Made by a program: the position numbers and the translations under genes
The notes under the pieces: model-generated
What the model was told of the DNA's origin: nothing
Seen by the model: the letters and a program-made list of their open reading frames with translations, nothing else
Databases searched by the model: none
Source: a virus
IMG/VR virus record: IMGVR_UViG_3300026076_000025
Coordinates: 1 to 27,987 of that record
Reading direction: 5' to 3' (one strand)
Length of the DNA stretch: 27,987 nt
Part shown: positions 12,001 through 18,648 of the stretch, in pieces
Layout: every line of letters begins with the position of its first letter
Numbering within the stretch: position 1 is the stretch's first letter

Positions 12001-15000
12001 AGATCATGCTTGCAAGCAGCAAAGAGAATGCTGCTGCTGGTATCTACTTACATTCTGCTGAAGTAGAAGATATACATCCAGACATAGAGATTGATCTATA
12101 TCAATTTGTTCTTGATGATAACTATGATCTACATCAATATGCTTGTGTACTTGATGGTATAAGCAACACTAACATCCGTACAGATGTTCCACACATCTTT
12201 GATGTTCCATTCTCTAACATTACTGGACACACAGTATTCTTTAGAGAAAGAGAAGGTGGTGCTCTACCTCTAGTTGGTGCAGCATATGCTAGTGATACTA
12301 CTGTTGCAGATGTTAATGGTAGACTGTTAGGTAACAAGTATTTCTATGCTAGGTATCAAACAGAGAAAGTCTTTACTATCCATAAGACTAAGACTGATGC
12401 AGAGAACGGTGTCAACCCAATAACATATCAACCAGGTACTTACGACTTTAATGTCTTCGCTAACAAGCGTGAAGCACCAATGAGGTATGACCCAACGTTT
12501 GTTAATCCTAATACTAGCCCAACAATATATGGTAAGTGGTATATTCAGGTTGAGAATGATAATGGCACAGAGCAAATCATCAAGAGACTTAGAGAGTATG
12601 CTGATGGTATTGACAAGACTAATGACTCTTGGTTCGAAAGGATTAAGGATGAGAGACCTGCTAATGATAGACTATATCGTCTACGTTATGTTATACCTCA
12701 GTACCTACAGTCTGTTAGAGATCCACTTAACGGATTTACTATCAAGACAAGGACTGACGAGACTAGAAGGTTAGTACCTCAGAAACTAATTCTTAAGCCT
12801 GTTTCTGGTAACGTAACTAAAGCACGTTTCTCTAACCCAGTACAGTCTAATGAGTACATTGGTTATACTAAGCAAGACTTCATTAACTTCAGTCTTAATG
12901 ATACTGTATCATACGATCCATATAAGAAGGATCTCGTAGGTAATACACAGTTTGCTAAGATTGTTACAACCCAGAACTATATCTCCATGACTATTCAGTC
13001 TGGTAGATATATTACTCAGGGTGCTGATGATTTCTTAGAACTAACTGTATTCGAACAAGGTGTTACTAATCCTGCATTAGTTACCACTAAGTTTAACACT
13101 GTTAAGATCACTGCACCTCAAGGTGGATCATTCGTTGCTAACAAGACTCAATCAGTAGCTGGTAACAGAATTGAATGGTCTGGTAATACATCTGGTTATG
13201 CTTATCTACATGCTATCCTACAGGTTCCAGGTACAACTACTTGGCACATGATCCTTAAGGATGTTGTTGGTAAGATTGACTATGATGCTATTGATAACAC
13301 AAGGTTCAGTCAGGGTACAGCATTCGCTGATCTACTTGCTGATGCTGACTTTGGTAAGTCATTGGTACTTAAAGATCTTATTAAGAAAGGTTATCCTGAA
13401 TTATATTACAGACAGAATGGTGCTGGTGTTTATACTATCACACCAGGTGATATTATTGAAGACGATGCAAGCATCCAATACTATGTTGAATCAGTAGAAG
13501 ATGTTGGTCAGATTGATGACAACTTCTATGTGTTTAACACACAAGAGATTCAGAAACGTATCTATGGTCAGCAAGATGGTATCTACTATCTAACTGCTGT
13601 TCGTGGTAACATTTCACCACTACCTCAAGGTGCTGGTAACTTAGGTAACTTCAGGAACTTCAAGTTCTCCCAGCCTATCAGCAAACTATATCCATTAAAC
13701 TATAAGAACGATCCTCTCTGGTATCAGCAGTTGGATGCAACATTAGTTGATCCACCTCAGACATATTCTGCTGCTGATAACTATGTTCATGGTCTTGTAA
13801 GAGTTAATGACTTCAAGGGTTCACTAACTCAAGAGGGTATCATTGATCTGATTAATAACAATGCATTCGGATCTAATACTTATACACAAGTATCATCCTC
13901 TATTGATAATAGAATCAGAGCACAGAAGGGTAACGCTGCTTCTGGATCTGAAGACAGATTGATTCCTATCGCTGGTGACAGTACAGTCCGAACAGATCAA
14001 CGATACTACGTTGAACTTCGAAGACCATCTATCGCAAGAGCTGGTAACCACACATTTGAATATCTTGGTTTTGGTCCAGGTAACTACTCAACTGGTCTAC
14101 CTCAACGTCAAGAGGTTGTACTCACAGAGATACAAGACTTCTATGCTCAGTCTAAGAAGCAGAATGGTGGTCTAGTATTCTACACTGGTCTTAACTCAAA
14201 TGGTGACCTATACATTGGTAACCGTAAGATTGATGCTATCACTGGTGAAGAAGTATTCCTTGAGTCTGCAACATTACAAGATTCTGATGATGATGACGAG
14301 ACACTAGGTAATCTAGTTACTACGTTTGATACTCCTGTTACATTTAATGAGTACATCACTGTTAATGGTGGTGAAGCTCAGGATAAGAGAAGTACATTCA
14401 ACTCACCAGTTCTAATTAACGTTCTTGGAACTGTTAGAAACAACCCTGCGTTGGTAATTTCTTCCTTCGTTGATCCTGCTATCGATGATGGTTCTCTTGA
14501 TAGATCAGCATTCGTCAGAAATGTCGAAACTGGTGGTGATGTTGTCATTGCTAGGAATAAAATTTCCGCAGCAATTTTCCAGTTCAATAGTCGCAGAGAT
14601 GGTCAGGATTATAAGATCCAGACACATGTCGTAGGTGCTTCACCTTCTAACATTACTCCTGATCAAACTGGTGCATTTAATGCAAGTCAGATTGTTGCTT
14701 ACGGTAATGCTGGTGCTCCTAAGTCTGGTGACTTCCTACTTAAAGGTGGAAGCATTGGTAAGACTGGATCACTTGGTTGGATCTACTCTAACTACTACAC
14801 CATAATTGGTAACACTGTTCCTGAATCATTCGCATTCAATAACACTAACGTTATCACAGTTACATGGGCTACATTAACTAACCAACAACTTGGTATCACA
14901 TCATCCTCTGAAATTAGAATCAGTGGATTCTCTGATAGTGACTTTGATGGTACATGGCAGGTTATATCAAATGGATTTAACCCTGCTTCCAATACATTAC

Positions 15001-18000
15001 AGATTGCTATCGGTGCAACTAAGAACACTGTTAACAATCAGAACCCAAGAATGTGGTCTGATGAAGTTGCAGCTAATGCTAACATTAGACTTGAGTACTC
15101 TAACTCCAACTGGAAAGAGTGGGGTGTTATTGGTGCTGAAGCACTTAGAACAGAGACTGATGCTATTGGTGATTACAAACTTGGTGTTAACACAGTTGGT
15201 AGATCTGATAAGGCATCCTTCGAAACAAACTTCGTTGATGCTAAGACAGAACCACGTGCTAACTTAGATGTTGTTGGTACTGCATTCATTAGTGGTAAGA
15301 AGATCACTGATTATGCATCACATAACACAGATGCTACTAGAACATATCAGGATCGTACTGATGCACTCATGGTTGGTGGAGATTCTGCCACACCAGAGAA
15401 TGAAGCAACCTTACGTGTTTCTACTGCTAACGGTGGACGTGTTGGTATTAATGTAACTAACACTGAACTTGATAGAGCACTGGTTGTTGATGGTACATCT
15501 AGATTCACTGATGATGCTAAGTTCGAAGAGGACATTGAAATCAACGGTGGTGGTGGAACTAATACTGCACAGGTTAGAACTACTATTACTACAGGTACTA
15601 TTGAGTTCTTCCCAACTCTATTCGAAGGAACATTAGACTTTGCACCTCTTGCAACTACAGTTCATGTTGCTAATGACAGCACTGCTGATCAATTCATTCG
15701 TGTAGGTAATGCTTCACTCCATAGTAATATATGGGTTGGTGCTACTCCTGATACTTCCACCAATATTTCTAAGATAGAGATAGGTGGTGCTTATAATAAT
15801 AACGAATCATTATCATTCACACTTATAGGTACTAAGTCATTCAAGACTAAGGGAGACTTCCAGTTAGGCACAGCTAGAGGACTACTTGACACTGTTAAGT
15901 TAACCTCTACTGCTGGAACTGTTGAGTTCTTCTCTGGTAGTTCTGCTACATCTAAACTTGACTTTGCTACCAACGCTGCTGAGATCACAATCGCTGGTAA
16001 GGGTGGTACTACAACAATTAGAAACAACCTAGTCGTTGATTCTAGTGCTAGATTTAACTCTGACATCACACTCTGTGGTGGATTTGCTTCCTACTCATTC
16101 ACAGCATATAGATCACAAATTGGATCTACTGCATTCGCTCATGCTAGTGGAGATCTTGGTAACAATGTATTCAACAGTAATGTTGATCTGATTGATGTAC
16201 TAAGAGTTGCAAATACTTCTGATGTATACAACGCAGTTGATACAGCTGGTACTGGTGATTGGGGTGGAACAGTATTCCAGAATCAAATTACACAGATTGC
16301 TGGAACTGTTGAACCTCTAACTCTACCAGCTCTAACTGGTGAACAGTATTACTTACCACTTAAGAACCGTCCGTTCGATAACAATGGTTCTCAATATATT
16401 AGTGAGCAAGATATACTACTCATTGATACTGATGACAGTGGTAACAGACATCCAGAATTTGTAAGGGTTGTTTCTCTTCCAAGAATCAACGTTGCACCTT
16501 ACTGGATCGTAGTTGAAAGACTACCATTTGGTACATACACTGCCAAGAGATCTGATCATCCAGATACTACTGCTATCTACAAATGTATCGTTCAGTACAA
16601 TGCTACTTGGACAACTACAACAATAGATGACACAGGTGCTGAAGAGAATGTATACCTATCACAGTTCGGTGGATCTATCGCAATCGGTGATTATGTAATC
16701 ATTGATCGTGAAGATACTACTAGCCCTGCTAATGGTGTATTTGATCAGGGTGAGATGTTTAAGGTTAAGGCTCTCCTATCTCAGATTGCTAAGAAACTAT
16801 CCATCAAGAATGGTTGTGATACTGCTAATGAGGTAACAGTCTTTGAAGTTGATTCAACAACTGGTAACACATTAATCGGTACAGGTGGACAGACAACAAT
16901 CAGTGGTACATTGAGTATCGATGGTACATGTGCTACACCTTATACTAACTCTACTTCTAACAAGAAGTTAACTATAACAAATGGTTCCGACATTACAACC
17001 TTCGAGGTTGACACTTGTACAGGTGACACAACTGTTGGTAACCATCATGGTACAGTCTTCATGCTTTCTGAGCAGTTTGGTACATCACCTGCTGCATACA
17101 CTAAGGGTGTTGATGCTGTACATGTTTACAGACATAACCCAATGTCTGTTATCTCTGGTGGTCCTGCATCAACAATTGCTGACGCTGTTGTTCCTGCAAC
17201 ATCTAACATTGAGATACAAGGTAACTTAACATCATTCACTAAGGGTGATTTGGTTGCAATCTATACTGTCAATGCCATTGAGATTATTCAGATTACTGAT
17301 GATCCTTATACTGGTGCTGGTGGTGAATTGATTCTACCAACATCATCTAATGCTGAATATGCTAACGGTGGTCGTGCAATGGAAGACACCACTGCTCTAT
17401 CATTCTCTATCGGTGCTAACGTTGTTAAGTTAGACAAGTATGATAGGACTACCACACTCCTACATGACGTGGCTGCTACTCAAGCAGACAGAGCAACAGA
17501 TCTCAAGGCAAGAACACCTAACCAAAGTGATATCAGATTAGAGATCTCACTCAGGGATGCTGATTTAATTGCTCCTAAACTTGATTATGTAACTCTTGTA
17601 AGAATAGGAACTGAATTCTTCGTACCTGATTCTGTTGATGGAACACTTGATGCATTCTATGCAATCAAGATGCCTAAGCAGATTAGAGAACCTAACGTAG
17701 TTGGTACTACACCAGTCAAACTATTTGGTGGTGGATCTACAACTATCAATCAGGATCTTGAGGTCATGAGTGGTAATATCAGAATGTATGGTTCTGATGG
17801 TAAGACACTCGTTATGTCCATCGCTAACGATGATGGTCACTCAGGTGATGGTTCACTAGAAGATCCTAAGACAGATACTGCTGGCATGACACTTAAGGGT
17901 GCTGCTGCATTCTATGGTGATCTTAAGGTCTACTATGATAACTGTCAGATGCATGGAGTCTGTTCAACAGAGACTTCATTCAGAGTTACCAACAGAGAAG

Positions 18001-18644
18001 GTAACGTATTGATGGGTGAAACCTTCTATCAGGCTGGTAAAGTATTATCAGTTGAATCAGCAATTGATCCTATATTCCATATAGATAACTTAGGTGCTGC
18101 TGGTGCTGGTGGAACTGCTGGTCCTAAGGACTTCAAGATCTATCAGAACAACGCTATCGATTCATTCGGTATTGAGAAATACTGGACAGCAGGTGGTGGT
18201 AGAAGACATACTTATGTTGCCTTTGATCCTACAACAGGTCTTGGTCAGCAAATTGATAACCCACTACAAGTTAACCAGAACTATCTTGTTAACGCTGCTT
18301 CTGGAAGTAACATGGTTGTTTACCTACCAGACGATGCACAGACAGGTGACATGATTAGATTTGTTGAACTCAGTGGTAACCTGACATACAACACAAGTCT
18401 GATTATCAGAGCGAAGAAGATCAACAACATTGCTACGAATATTCAAGGTGATGGTGCTGGTTCAAGAATTGCTTCTGGTGCTGGTCAGACATTGAATACA
18501 GCATGGGATTCAGGTGAGTTAATTATCCAGACACGCAACGCATCATTCGGTCTAGTTTATGCTGGTACTGTTGACGTTGAAGGTTCTGCTTCTGCACAAA
18601 CTATTCCTCCTGCATTGAGAGGATGGTGGTTAATCGAACTCTAA
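3..18644 (+). CDS. giant modular virion structural / tail-fibre-like protein, 5'-partial
   Basis: One reading frame of at least 6,213 codons (well over 600 kDa by rough estimate) runs without a stop from the left edge to TAA at 18642-18644. The codon before the TTG at 6 is GGT and in frame, so the true start lies outside the window. Visible order: an N-terminal stretch with the motif GDMSITNSNSNFGN (about residues 95-108); a divergent helical module (about 748-1065); a full helical module (1315-1698); the first part of another module (to 1793); the YPR/HTFVSA array (1794-9650); the rest of that module and two more (9651-10735); short Cys-containing helical repeats (10743-11468) holding one solitary YPR unit; a long non-repetitive region; and a tail-fibre-like C-terminal part ending in GWWLIEL. 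No signal peptide, membrane segment or enzymatic motif was seen. Adjacent collar and chaperone genes support a virion tail role. Giant repetitive structural proteins are known in marine T4-like phages; assignment to a particular T4 gene would be guesswork. Confidence 0.85.
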   Translation, partial: GLKATGFKSMVIAQYTGVSLQKDDRAFIRYDEYSNTFNQASLADAFATVPYHTKGDAYWKDDWRNFHVRASEDAFIQCVSIFAVGFADHFLMESGGDMSITNSNSNFGNTSLHAIGHKGYAYAQDKGGYITDIVPPQVVDTTTGNIKKNAYYTIDIPATKNLNTASDQTKIYLGDDEGYNPETRLAASIDGFRIGARSDEKLYVKLIPRTAGSSNIFSATLSPNGFKKFNATASILNPTGITINNKDLDAADLIEANKEFIAYEAYGYITNKYPYLLDREGIDIVKCRRDIGYLLDATIQDLRLGGNINTIQSAESYYVGNNLSYITSELTETLEGYDYARDLAIASIRNFTYLRTGSETVAGTAIVDIGDTSGVVQGMTVADYDPSQFTDNKLNSGATRPASPVIPDNTYVKRVVSSTEIELGQKATFSTKKVISDRNGDARNLLLSNKLFIAAEAFDRMVLDFPSYTSPQGYGPQDCRDDLVDIVEAIAENTAYGGNDEVWDAAYHYDSGAVQYISQKKDETLRAIEYARDMSVQIMRNEKSFIFGSHGLTQTYDNTVTYEPPEVVNDRNGDARNLILANKQLIAAESVERMLVRSSTAEYTPTDAEYDPATGDLTLDIASHGLLGPTAITASSASYDPETGWLTITSNSHGLAAGSKVKIEDESLTLTCSMDNNASTHVYPRSSDPISDKWIEVVEADNNTFSVDVGKSLLIGHDVTAATYAPATGLLTATIPGHELSEGQNVRVEDGAFTFTCDEDNHATQHVYPRSSDPAYQSSVKIVSNGSKHTVTGAGYNPDKGTIEFTLANHGFSDGDKIRLDDDSLVFTCAMDNNATQHSYPRKSDPISGKWVTITNTSNNTFEAHVGTTGAVTYDLTNANYDPVSGQLTVSVDGNHDIDVGENIRFATDALTFTCGMDGNGSNHTYPRVTDPAYNTGLEVIGVGGDYDITNANYNPSTGVLEFTVANHGLTNGELIKIAKNSLTFTCGMDSNASEHKYPRASDPYSGDWLSVYDVAQNSFKVQIADAGSNVEFTPTGATYDPATGDLELTVGPHNLSVGEGIVMDDGAISFTCTMDNNQVAQSYPRANLDKASGRSLPITSVDTGKFTINVGSAGTNKNLTPTGATYNENNGDMVLTVGQHGLRVGTDITLKDNSLTFTCDKDAGATQHSYPRPGTDPYAGKSIAITAVGSTQHTATNVAYTPSNGVMVVTVASHGFSPGDYIQVADNSITLTCDLDGNVSQKTYPRTNFDSLSNRWVEILSATTDTFTINVGSSTDNSVHTFVSASANGILKQDGTLTINVGFDADPANRYNHTFVSALTDAVEYKPQSAHTFVSALTNSVKHLPQSAHTFKRAAQHAISKRGGDITVNVGKSPIVEFTPTNATYDPNTGLMELTIGAHSLTAGTSIKIDDDALKFTCEMDGNYSTKSYPRSTDPVHDTSIEITAASATTITINVGQSPIVSHNVDDGSYNPATGEMTLKIGNHSLTVGESIKIDDGGVTFSCTYGNVPHTFITGATNGITDDGSNDWTAASGTTYDPITGELVLEVGSHSLTPASTHTVTDAVYNAATGAMVVTIANHGFSNGDRVKFAEGSISLNCAMDGNVSTKTYPRRSDPTFGKWLQISNVATDTFSVNVGSSPLVQHTPTGANYNPTTGIMELTIGAHSLTVGTAVKIADNSLTFTCAEDNHATTHTYPRTTDPFSDKSFAITDVTATTISVQVLSTIPSTNTTAHLFVSATNNCVTSGGNYAHTFVSATASGLKKANNTITFAQDALTFTCDADNNATQHTYPRATDPFRNETLGLDSVTATTMTVFVGFSVGSQSAKSYPRPDTETHTAAAGTTYDPTTGILSVTTAAHNIKNGDYVKFDTAAFTFTCMEDNNNTQHTYPRVTDPVSTKWLKVSNVTSTTFEVQVLDVIPSTNVTAHLFVTGSTNGITSKVDRSYDQAIEITGVTADTITVNVGPSSKTTDVHTFVSALTGAVKSGGGYIHTFKSADAGAVKTGGNYLHQFVSATAGALISGGNYAHIFQSAVANGLTRYNDTVTIDVGTSSNTTAHTFVSAIPKAITTGGNYTHSFISSNPNGIKKANDRVRIDYGALTFTCDMDNHGSPHAYPRISDPAYQEDLPVAASSTNQITVNIGKTTQGNLDVSNAVYNPSTGDMTVTVGPHNLERGQDIKIIGNSIKFSCNKDNNATDHAYPRPTDPAGTTSLPIKDVGSTYHSSTDASYDPATGELLLVVANHGFSNGDRVKIADGSLTFTCDMDNNATEHAYPRLKDPVNGKWLTISGVTTDSFKVNVGQAGASQSYTPTGADYQPATGNLVLTIPNHNIPNGKNITIAQNSLKFRCTMGDTSEIKTYPRLTDPIFTTGATAQAVSGDELVIQVGASPLVTHTPTGASFDPVTGLMTLIIGNHNISVGDSVKLADGAVTFTCAQDNNATNHAYPRTTIDSHNVSDASYNPTSGVLTLTANAHGIKQGDWVKVADNALTFTCAQDSNATNHTYPRASDPISNKWVKVLAVTTDTFDILVLDFAPSTNTTTHAFVSAVNGGVTQKRDKSYDSPVNVTAIAADSITLDVGKSSDTTQHLFVSGLADSITSGGNYSHTFISADYGAVTADITENKFTPTGANYDPASGDLTLTIGSHSLAVGDGITIDDNSLTFKCQMDGEQSDKLYPRPANKSLTATTGTTYNPTTGIVSVTTTVNHGLKNGDFIKMTDGALTFSCGFNGATGSNAEKSYPRPSDPVSGKWIKVSNVSANTFEFQCLAGVPSTNTDVHSFVSGVANAITRQTATDWSSSRSLNIIGRTSNTITVNVGGAGDNQTWTPSAADYNATTGEMILTIGQHGLREGANIILKDNSLTFTCSKDNNTSNHSYPRPGIDPFAGEKSITINEVGATLHSVAGAGYVPETGVLSLTVNNHGFTEGDYILIQDGSLVMTCDLDGNTVSKNYPRAGFDYPSSRWLKIQNVTTNVFDVNVGISSDTSNHTFVSAVANGLKRQNGTITVNIGASPLTNYTPTNASYNASTGDMILTIGVHDLQNGEKIKLASDSITFTCTKDSNATNHTYPRVTDPAYDSDLEIKDATTTTITVNVGIGAVADQYDHTFVSATTNAVIFNQRYTHTFVSATTNSVHFEPQSPHTFVSATANSIKHYPTADHTFVRAVANNIEKESGTFTVNVGAAALADQYPHQFKSASAGAIQTGGAYFHKFVSAVTNSIHKVFTVAGNQQYHNQDCIDDVVDLLEAVGDNIAYGGNDKTWDAAYSYKTGAHVAGEEEETNYVFEQAREMAAQALRNQKILVTGHHGLAQVFDKSITFNEVNPAPSNKFADARNLVVANKLLIADEAYARMLVDHPGFVPPTGNPQDCKDDIVDFVEEVSYNLAYGGNDRVWEMTDLYVQGMVEEVAGEEAQTIQALNHARDLMIQIGRNENIVTLGSHGRTQVRDTSITQDVAPHVSNRHADAKDLILANVAFAAEIALGRMIDQFPSYTWGAGYSSADCLDDLKDVVQVVAHNTGYGGNHRVYDAANLYVAGAHAAGSESETIFAFNAVRDIIKEIATNVDVTVGGHSSLSQVKDTSITNGVANGDCNVVLSTIDTLVAILTSTITTPSSLKGVTRTDSNGPCEDMRSAVGVLTKIVTDAIDDPSTLSGKKHSVTGSTYDPTSGALTLEIGSHSYTNGTSVHIVDNSLTYTCARDNNATNHTYPRPTDPVSTNDPTITGTTATSITVNVGVSSDISAHTFVSASEKIVVGGVTRTPSVGSCEDVRSTLNSLFKIVIDTVETPTSLDSVTRTISNGACQTVASTITTLYQIITGTINSASYLDSIERNPVPLGLEFGPSINANATSTNSYLYFQFVDGVYTTLTRTVDDSITQNTTYPQCVDQANAIRQYFSNISTIIQTGLGTVPRSEPSQLSTALSSRATVFTLTQGIGSNPHDLETGTPIRLVPRPRYDQATSSYVDVDKRFVRLPNGFSTNQKYYVIAPARNTKPENYGTSTTFNGTDQTKIMLASSKENAAAGIYLHSAEVEDIHPDIEIDLYQFVLDDNYDLHQYACVLDGISNTNIRTDVPHIFDVPFSNITGHTVFFREREGGALPLVGAAYASDTTVADVNGRLLGNKYFYARYQTEKVFTIHKTKTDAENGVNPITYQPGTYDFNVFANKREAPMRYDPTFVNPNTSPTIYGKWYIQVENDNGTEQIIKRLREYADGIDKTNDSWFERIKDERPANDRLYRLRYVIPQYLQSVRDPLNGFTIKTRTDETRRLVPQKLILKPVSGNVTKARFSNPVQSNEYIGYTKQDFINFSLNDTVSYDPYKKDLVGNTQFAKIVTTQNYISMTIQSGRYITQGADDFLELTVFEQGVTNPALVTTKFNTVKITAPQGGSFVANKTQSVAGNRIEWSGNTSGYAYLHAILQVPGTTTWHMILKDVVGKIDYDAIDNTRFSQGTAFADLLADADFGKSLVLKDLIKKGYPELYYRQNGAGVYTITPGDIIEDDASIQYYVESVEDVGQIDDNFYVFNTQEIQKRIYGQQDGIYYLTAVRGNISPLPQGAGNLGNFRNFKFSQPISKLYPLNYKNDPLWYQQLDATLVDPPQTYSAADNYVHGLVRVNDFKGSLTQEGIIDLINNNAFGSNTYTQVSSSIDNRIRAQKGNAASGSEDRLIPIAGDSTVRTDQRYYVELRRPSIARAGNHTFEYLGFGPGNYSTGLPQRQEVVLTEIQDFYAQSKKQNGGLVFYTGLNSNGDLYIGNRKIDAITGEEVFLESATLQDSDDDDETLGNLVTTFDTPVTFNEYITVNGGEAQDKRSTFNSPVLINVLGTVRNNPALVISSFVDPAIDDGSLDRSAFVRNVETGGDVVIARNKISAAIFQFNSRRDGQDYKIQTHVVGASPSNITPDQTGAFNASQIVAYGNAGAPKSGDFLLKGGSIGKTGSLGWIYSNYYTIIGNTVPESFAFNNTNVITVTWATLTNQQLGITSSSEIRISGFSDSDFDGTWQVISNGFNPASNTLQIAIGATKNTVNNQNPRMWSDEVAANANIRLEYSNSNWKEWGVIGAEALRTETDAIGDYKLGVNTVGRSDKASFETNFVDAKTEPRANLDVVGTAFISGKKITDYASHNTDATRTYQDRTDALMVGGDSATPENEATLRVSTANGGRVGINVTNTELDRALVVDGTSRFTDDAKFEEDIEINGGGGTNTAQVRTTITTGTIEFFPTLFEGTLDFAPLATTVHVANDSTADQFIRVGNASLHSNIWVGATPDTSTNISKIEIGGAYNNNESLSFTLIGTKSFKTKGDFQLGTARGLLDTVKLTSTAGTVEFFSGSSATSKLDFATNAAEITIAGKGGTTTIRNNLVVDSSARFNSDITLCGGFASYSFTAYRSQIGSTAFAHASGDLGNNVFNSNVDLIDVLRVANTSDVYNAVDTAGTGDWGGTVFQNQITQIAGTVEPLTLPALTGEQYYLPLKNRPFDNNGSQYISEQDILLIDTDDSGNRHPEFVRVVSLPRINVAPYWIVVERLPFGTYTAKRSDHPDTTAIYKCIVQYNATWTTTTIDDTGAEENVYLSQFGGSIAIGDYVIIDREDTTSPANGVFDQGEMFKVKALLSQIAKKLSIKNGCDTANEVTVFEVDSTTGNTLIGTGGQTTISGTLSIDGTCATPYTNSTSNKKLTITNGSDITTFEVDTCTGDTTVGNHHGTVFMLSEQFGTSPAAYTKGVDAVHVYRHNPMSVISGGPASTIADAVVPATSNIEIQGNLTSFTKGDLVAIYTVNAIEIIQITDDPYTGAGGELILPTSSNAEYANGGRAMEDTTALSFSIGANVVKLDKYDRTTTLLHDVAATQADRATDLKARTPNQSDIRLEISLRDADLIAPKLDYVTLVRIGTEFFVPDSVDGTLDAFYAIKMPKQIREPNVVGTTPVKLFGGGSTTINQDLEVMSGNIRMYGSDGKTLVMSIANDDGHSGDGSLEDPKTDTAGMTLKGAAAFYGDLKVYYDNCQMHGVCSTETSFRVTNREGNVLMGETFYQAGKVLSVESAIDPIFHIDNLGAAGAGGTAGPKDFKIYQNNAIDSFGIEKYWTAGGGRRHTYVAFDPTTGLGQQIDNPLQVNQNYLVNAASGSNMVVYLPDDAQTGDMIRFVELSGNLTYNTSLIIRAKKINNIATNIQGDGAGSRIASGAGQTLNTAWDSGELIIQTRNASFGLVYAGTVDVEGSASAQTIPPALRGWWLIEL
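748..1065 (+). repeat. divergent helical module in giant protein
   Basis: Encodes an alpha-helical-looking segment beginning ADLIEANKEFIAYEAYGYI, with VKCRRDIGYLLDA in the middle and YARDLAIASIRN near the end. The spacing of the helix with ANK, the Cys-Asp segment and the ARD segment parallels the better conserved modules at 1315-1793 and 9651-10735, so it is probably a diverged member of the same family. Similar stretches (C-K-R-D-I-G-Y type) are, from memory, common in cyanophage structural proteins; I could not check this. Confidence 0.5.
1315..1698 (+). repeat. complete helical module (DARNL...QDC..D...AYGGND)
   Basis: Best complete example of a repeated module of about 128 residues. Its landmarks are DARNLLLSNK, AAEAFDRMVLD, a loop FPSYTSPQGYGPQDC, then DDLVDIVEAIAENTAYGGND, a YARDM segment and GSHGLTQ. 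The same landmarks recur in the split copy (1705-1793 plus 9651-9945) and in copies at about 9965-10338 and 10360-10735. This copy shows what an uninterrupted module looks like, which defines the insertion in the next one. Confidence 0.8.
1705..1793 (+). repeat. first part of a helical module split by the YPR array
   Basis: Encodes NDRNGDARNLILANKQLIAA followed by ESVERMLVR, matching the first 30 or so residues of the module at 1315-1698. Where the complete module goes on to the FPSYTSPQGYGPQDC loop, this copy changes at SSTAEYTPT into the YPR-type array. The missing second part is found 7.9 kb downstream at 9651. Confidence 0.8.
3942..4103 (+). repeat. HTFVSA tandem repeat, 3 x 54 nt
   Basis: Histidine codons opening each unit fall at 3942, 3996 and 4050, an exact 54-nt (18-residue) period. 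The units begin HTFVSALTDAV, HTFVSALTNSV and HTFKRAAQHAI; the first two end in KPQSA and LPQSA. The run lies between two YPR units. Confidence 0.85.
5916..6131 (+). repeat. HTFVSA tandem repeat, 4 x 54 nt (GGNY subtype)
   Basis: Unit starts at 5916, 5970, 6024 and 6078 give an exact 54-nt period. The units begin HTFVSALTGAV, HTFKSADAGAV, HQFVSATAGAL and HIFQSAVANGL, and the first three end in GGGY or GGNY. A related pair continues at 6168 and 6222, again 54 nt apart, after a 30-codon spacer. Confidence 0.85.
9300..9515 (+). repeat. HTFVSA tandem repeat, 4 x 54 nt, near-identical cores
   Basis: Unit starts at 9300, 9354, 9408 and 9462 give an exact 54-nt period. The first three share the DNA core catacatttgtaagtgc, so similarity persists at nucleotide level and points to recent expansion or homogenisation. 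The peptides begin HTFVSATTNAV, HTFVSATTNSV, HTFVSATANSI and HTFVRAVANNI. The run resembles the array at 3942 and lies near the right edge of the whole repeat region. Confidence 0.9.
9651..9945 (+). repeat. second part of the split helical module
   Basis: Resumes the module interrupted at 1793. VFTVAGNQQYHNQDC has the same 15-residue length as the loop FPSYTSPQGYGPQDC in the intact copy and shares Q, Y and QDC at the same places. DDVVDLLEAVGDNIAYGGND, an AREMA segment and GHHGLAQVFDKSIT follow, as in the complete module. Confidence 0.8.
9965..10735 (+). repeat. two further helical modules
   Basis: Two consecutive copies, at about 9965-10338 and 10360-10735. The first has FADARNLVVANKLLIADEAY, then QDCKDDIVDFVEE, AYGGNDRVW, HARDLM and GSHGRTQ. 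The second has ADAKDLILANVAFAAEIAL, then ADCLDDLKDVVQVVAHN, GYGGNHRVYDAA and GGHSSLSQ. Both keep the loop of about 15 residues uninterrupted, unlike the copy split at 1793/9651. Confidence 0.75.
10743..11468 (+). repeat. short Cys-containing helical repeats (VTRT type)
   Basis: Four repeats of about 37 residues with the pattern Gxx or NGxC, then a helix ending in L.xIV or LYQII, then a Pro/Ser-rich turn, TSL or SSL, and VTRT or IER. Examples are NGDCNVVLSTIDTLVAILT, NGPCEDMRSAVGVLTKIVTD, GSCEDVRSTLNSLFKIVID and NGACQTVASTITTLYQIITG. Between the second and third repeats a solitary YPR/HTFVSA unit is inserted (10935-11240). A further related-looking helix (CVDQANAIRQYFSNISTII) occurs near 11626. 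Confidence 0.75.
10935..11240 (+). repeat. solitary YPR + HTFVSA unit inserted in a helical repeat
   Basis: About 102 codons comprising STYDPTSGALTLEIGSHS, NSLTYTCARDNNATNHTYPR, ITVNVGVSSDISAHTFVSA and SEKIVVG. It interrupts what would otherwise read DDPSTLS-GVTRTPSVGSC, matching the neighbouring TTPSSLKGVTRT and ETPTSLDSVTRT. It is a complete unit far outside the main array and keeps the reading frame on both sides. Confidence 0.8.
11469..14160 (+). other. non-repetitive middle region of giant protein
   Basis: About 900 codons without obvious repeats. It contains LPNGFSTNQKYYVIAP, the acidic segment EVEDIHPDIEIDLYQFVLDD, FFREREGGALPLVGAAY, ERIKDERPANDRLYRLRYVI and YFVEL-type strands. Composition is mixed alpha/beta and more charged than the repeat array. 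From memory it resembles conserved parts of marine T4-like phage structural proteins, but no named domain can be assigned by eye. Confidence 0.5.
14161..18644 (+). other. tail-fibre-like C-terminal part of giant protein
   Basis: About 1,490 codons rich in short beta-strand turns typical of fibre shafts. Landmarks are NGDLYIGNRKIDAITGEE, ALVVDGTSRFTDDAKFEEDI, TTIRNNLVVDSSARFNSDI and TTINQDLEVMSGNIRMYG. Two copies of a KLSI/KLTI-NG, TVFEVD/TTFEVD, TG-T-(I/V)G strand occur near 16795-17040. The last part, with VVYLPDDAQTGDMIRFVELS and final RGWWLIEL, looks like a compact terminal domain. The fibre role is inferred from composition and from the collar/adhesin genes that follow. Confidence 0.55.
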
Positions 18645-18648
18645 ACAT

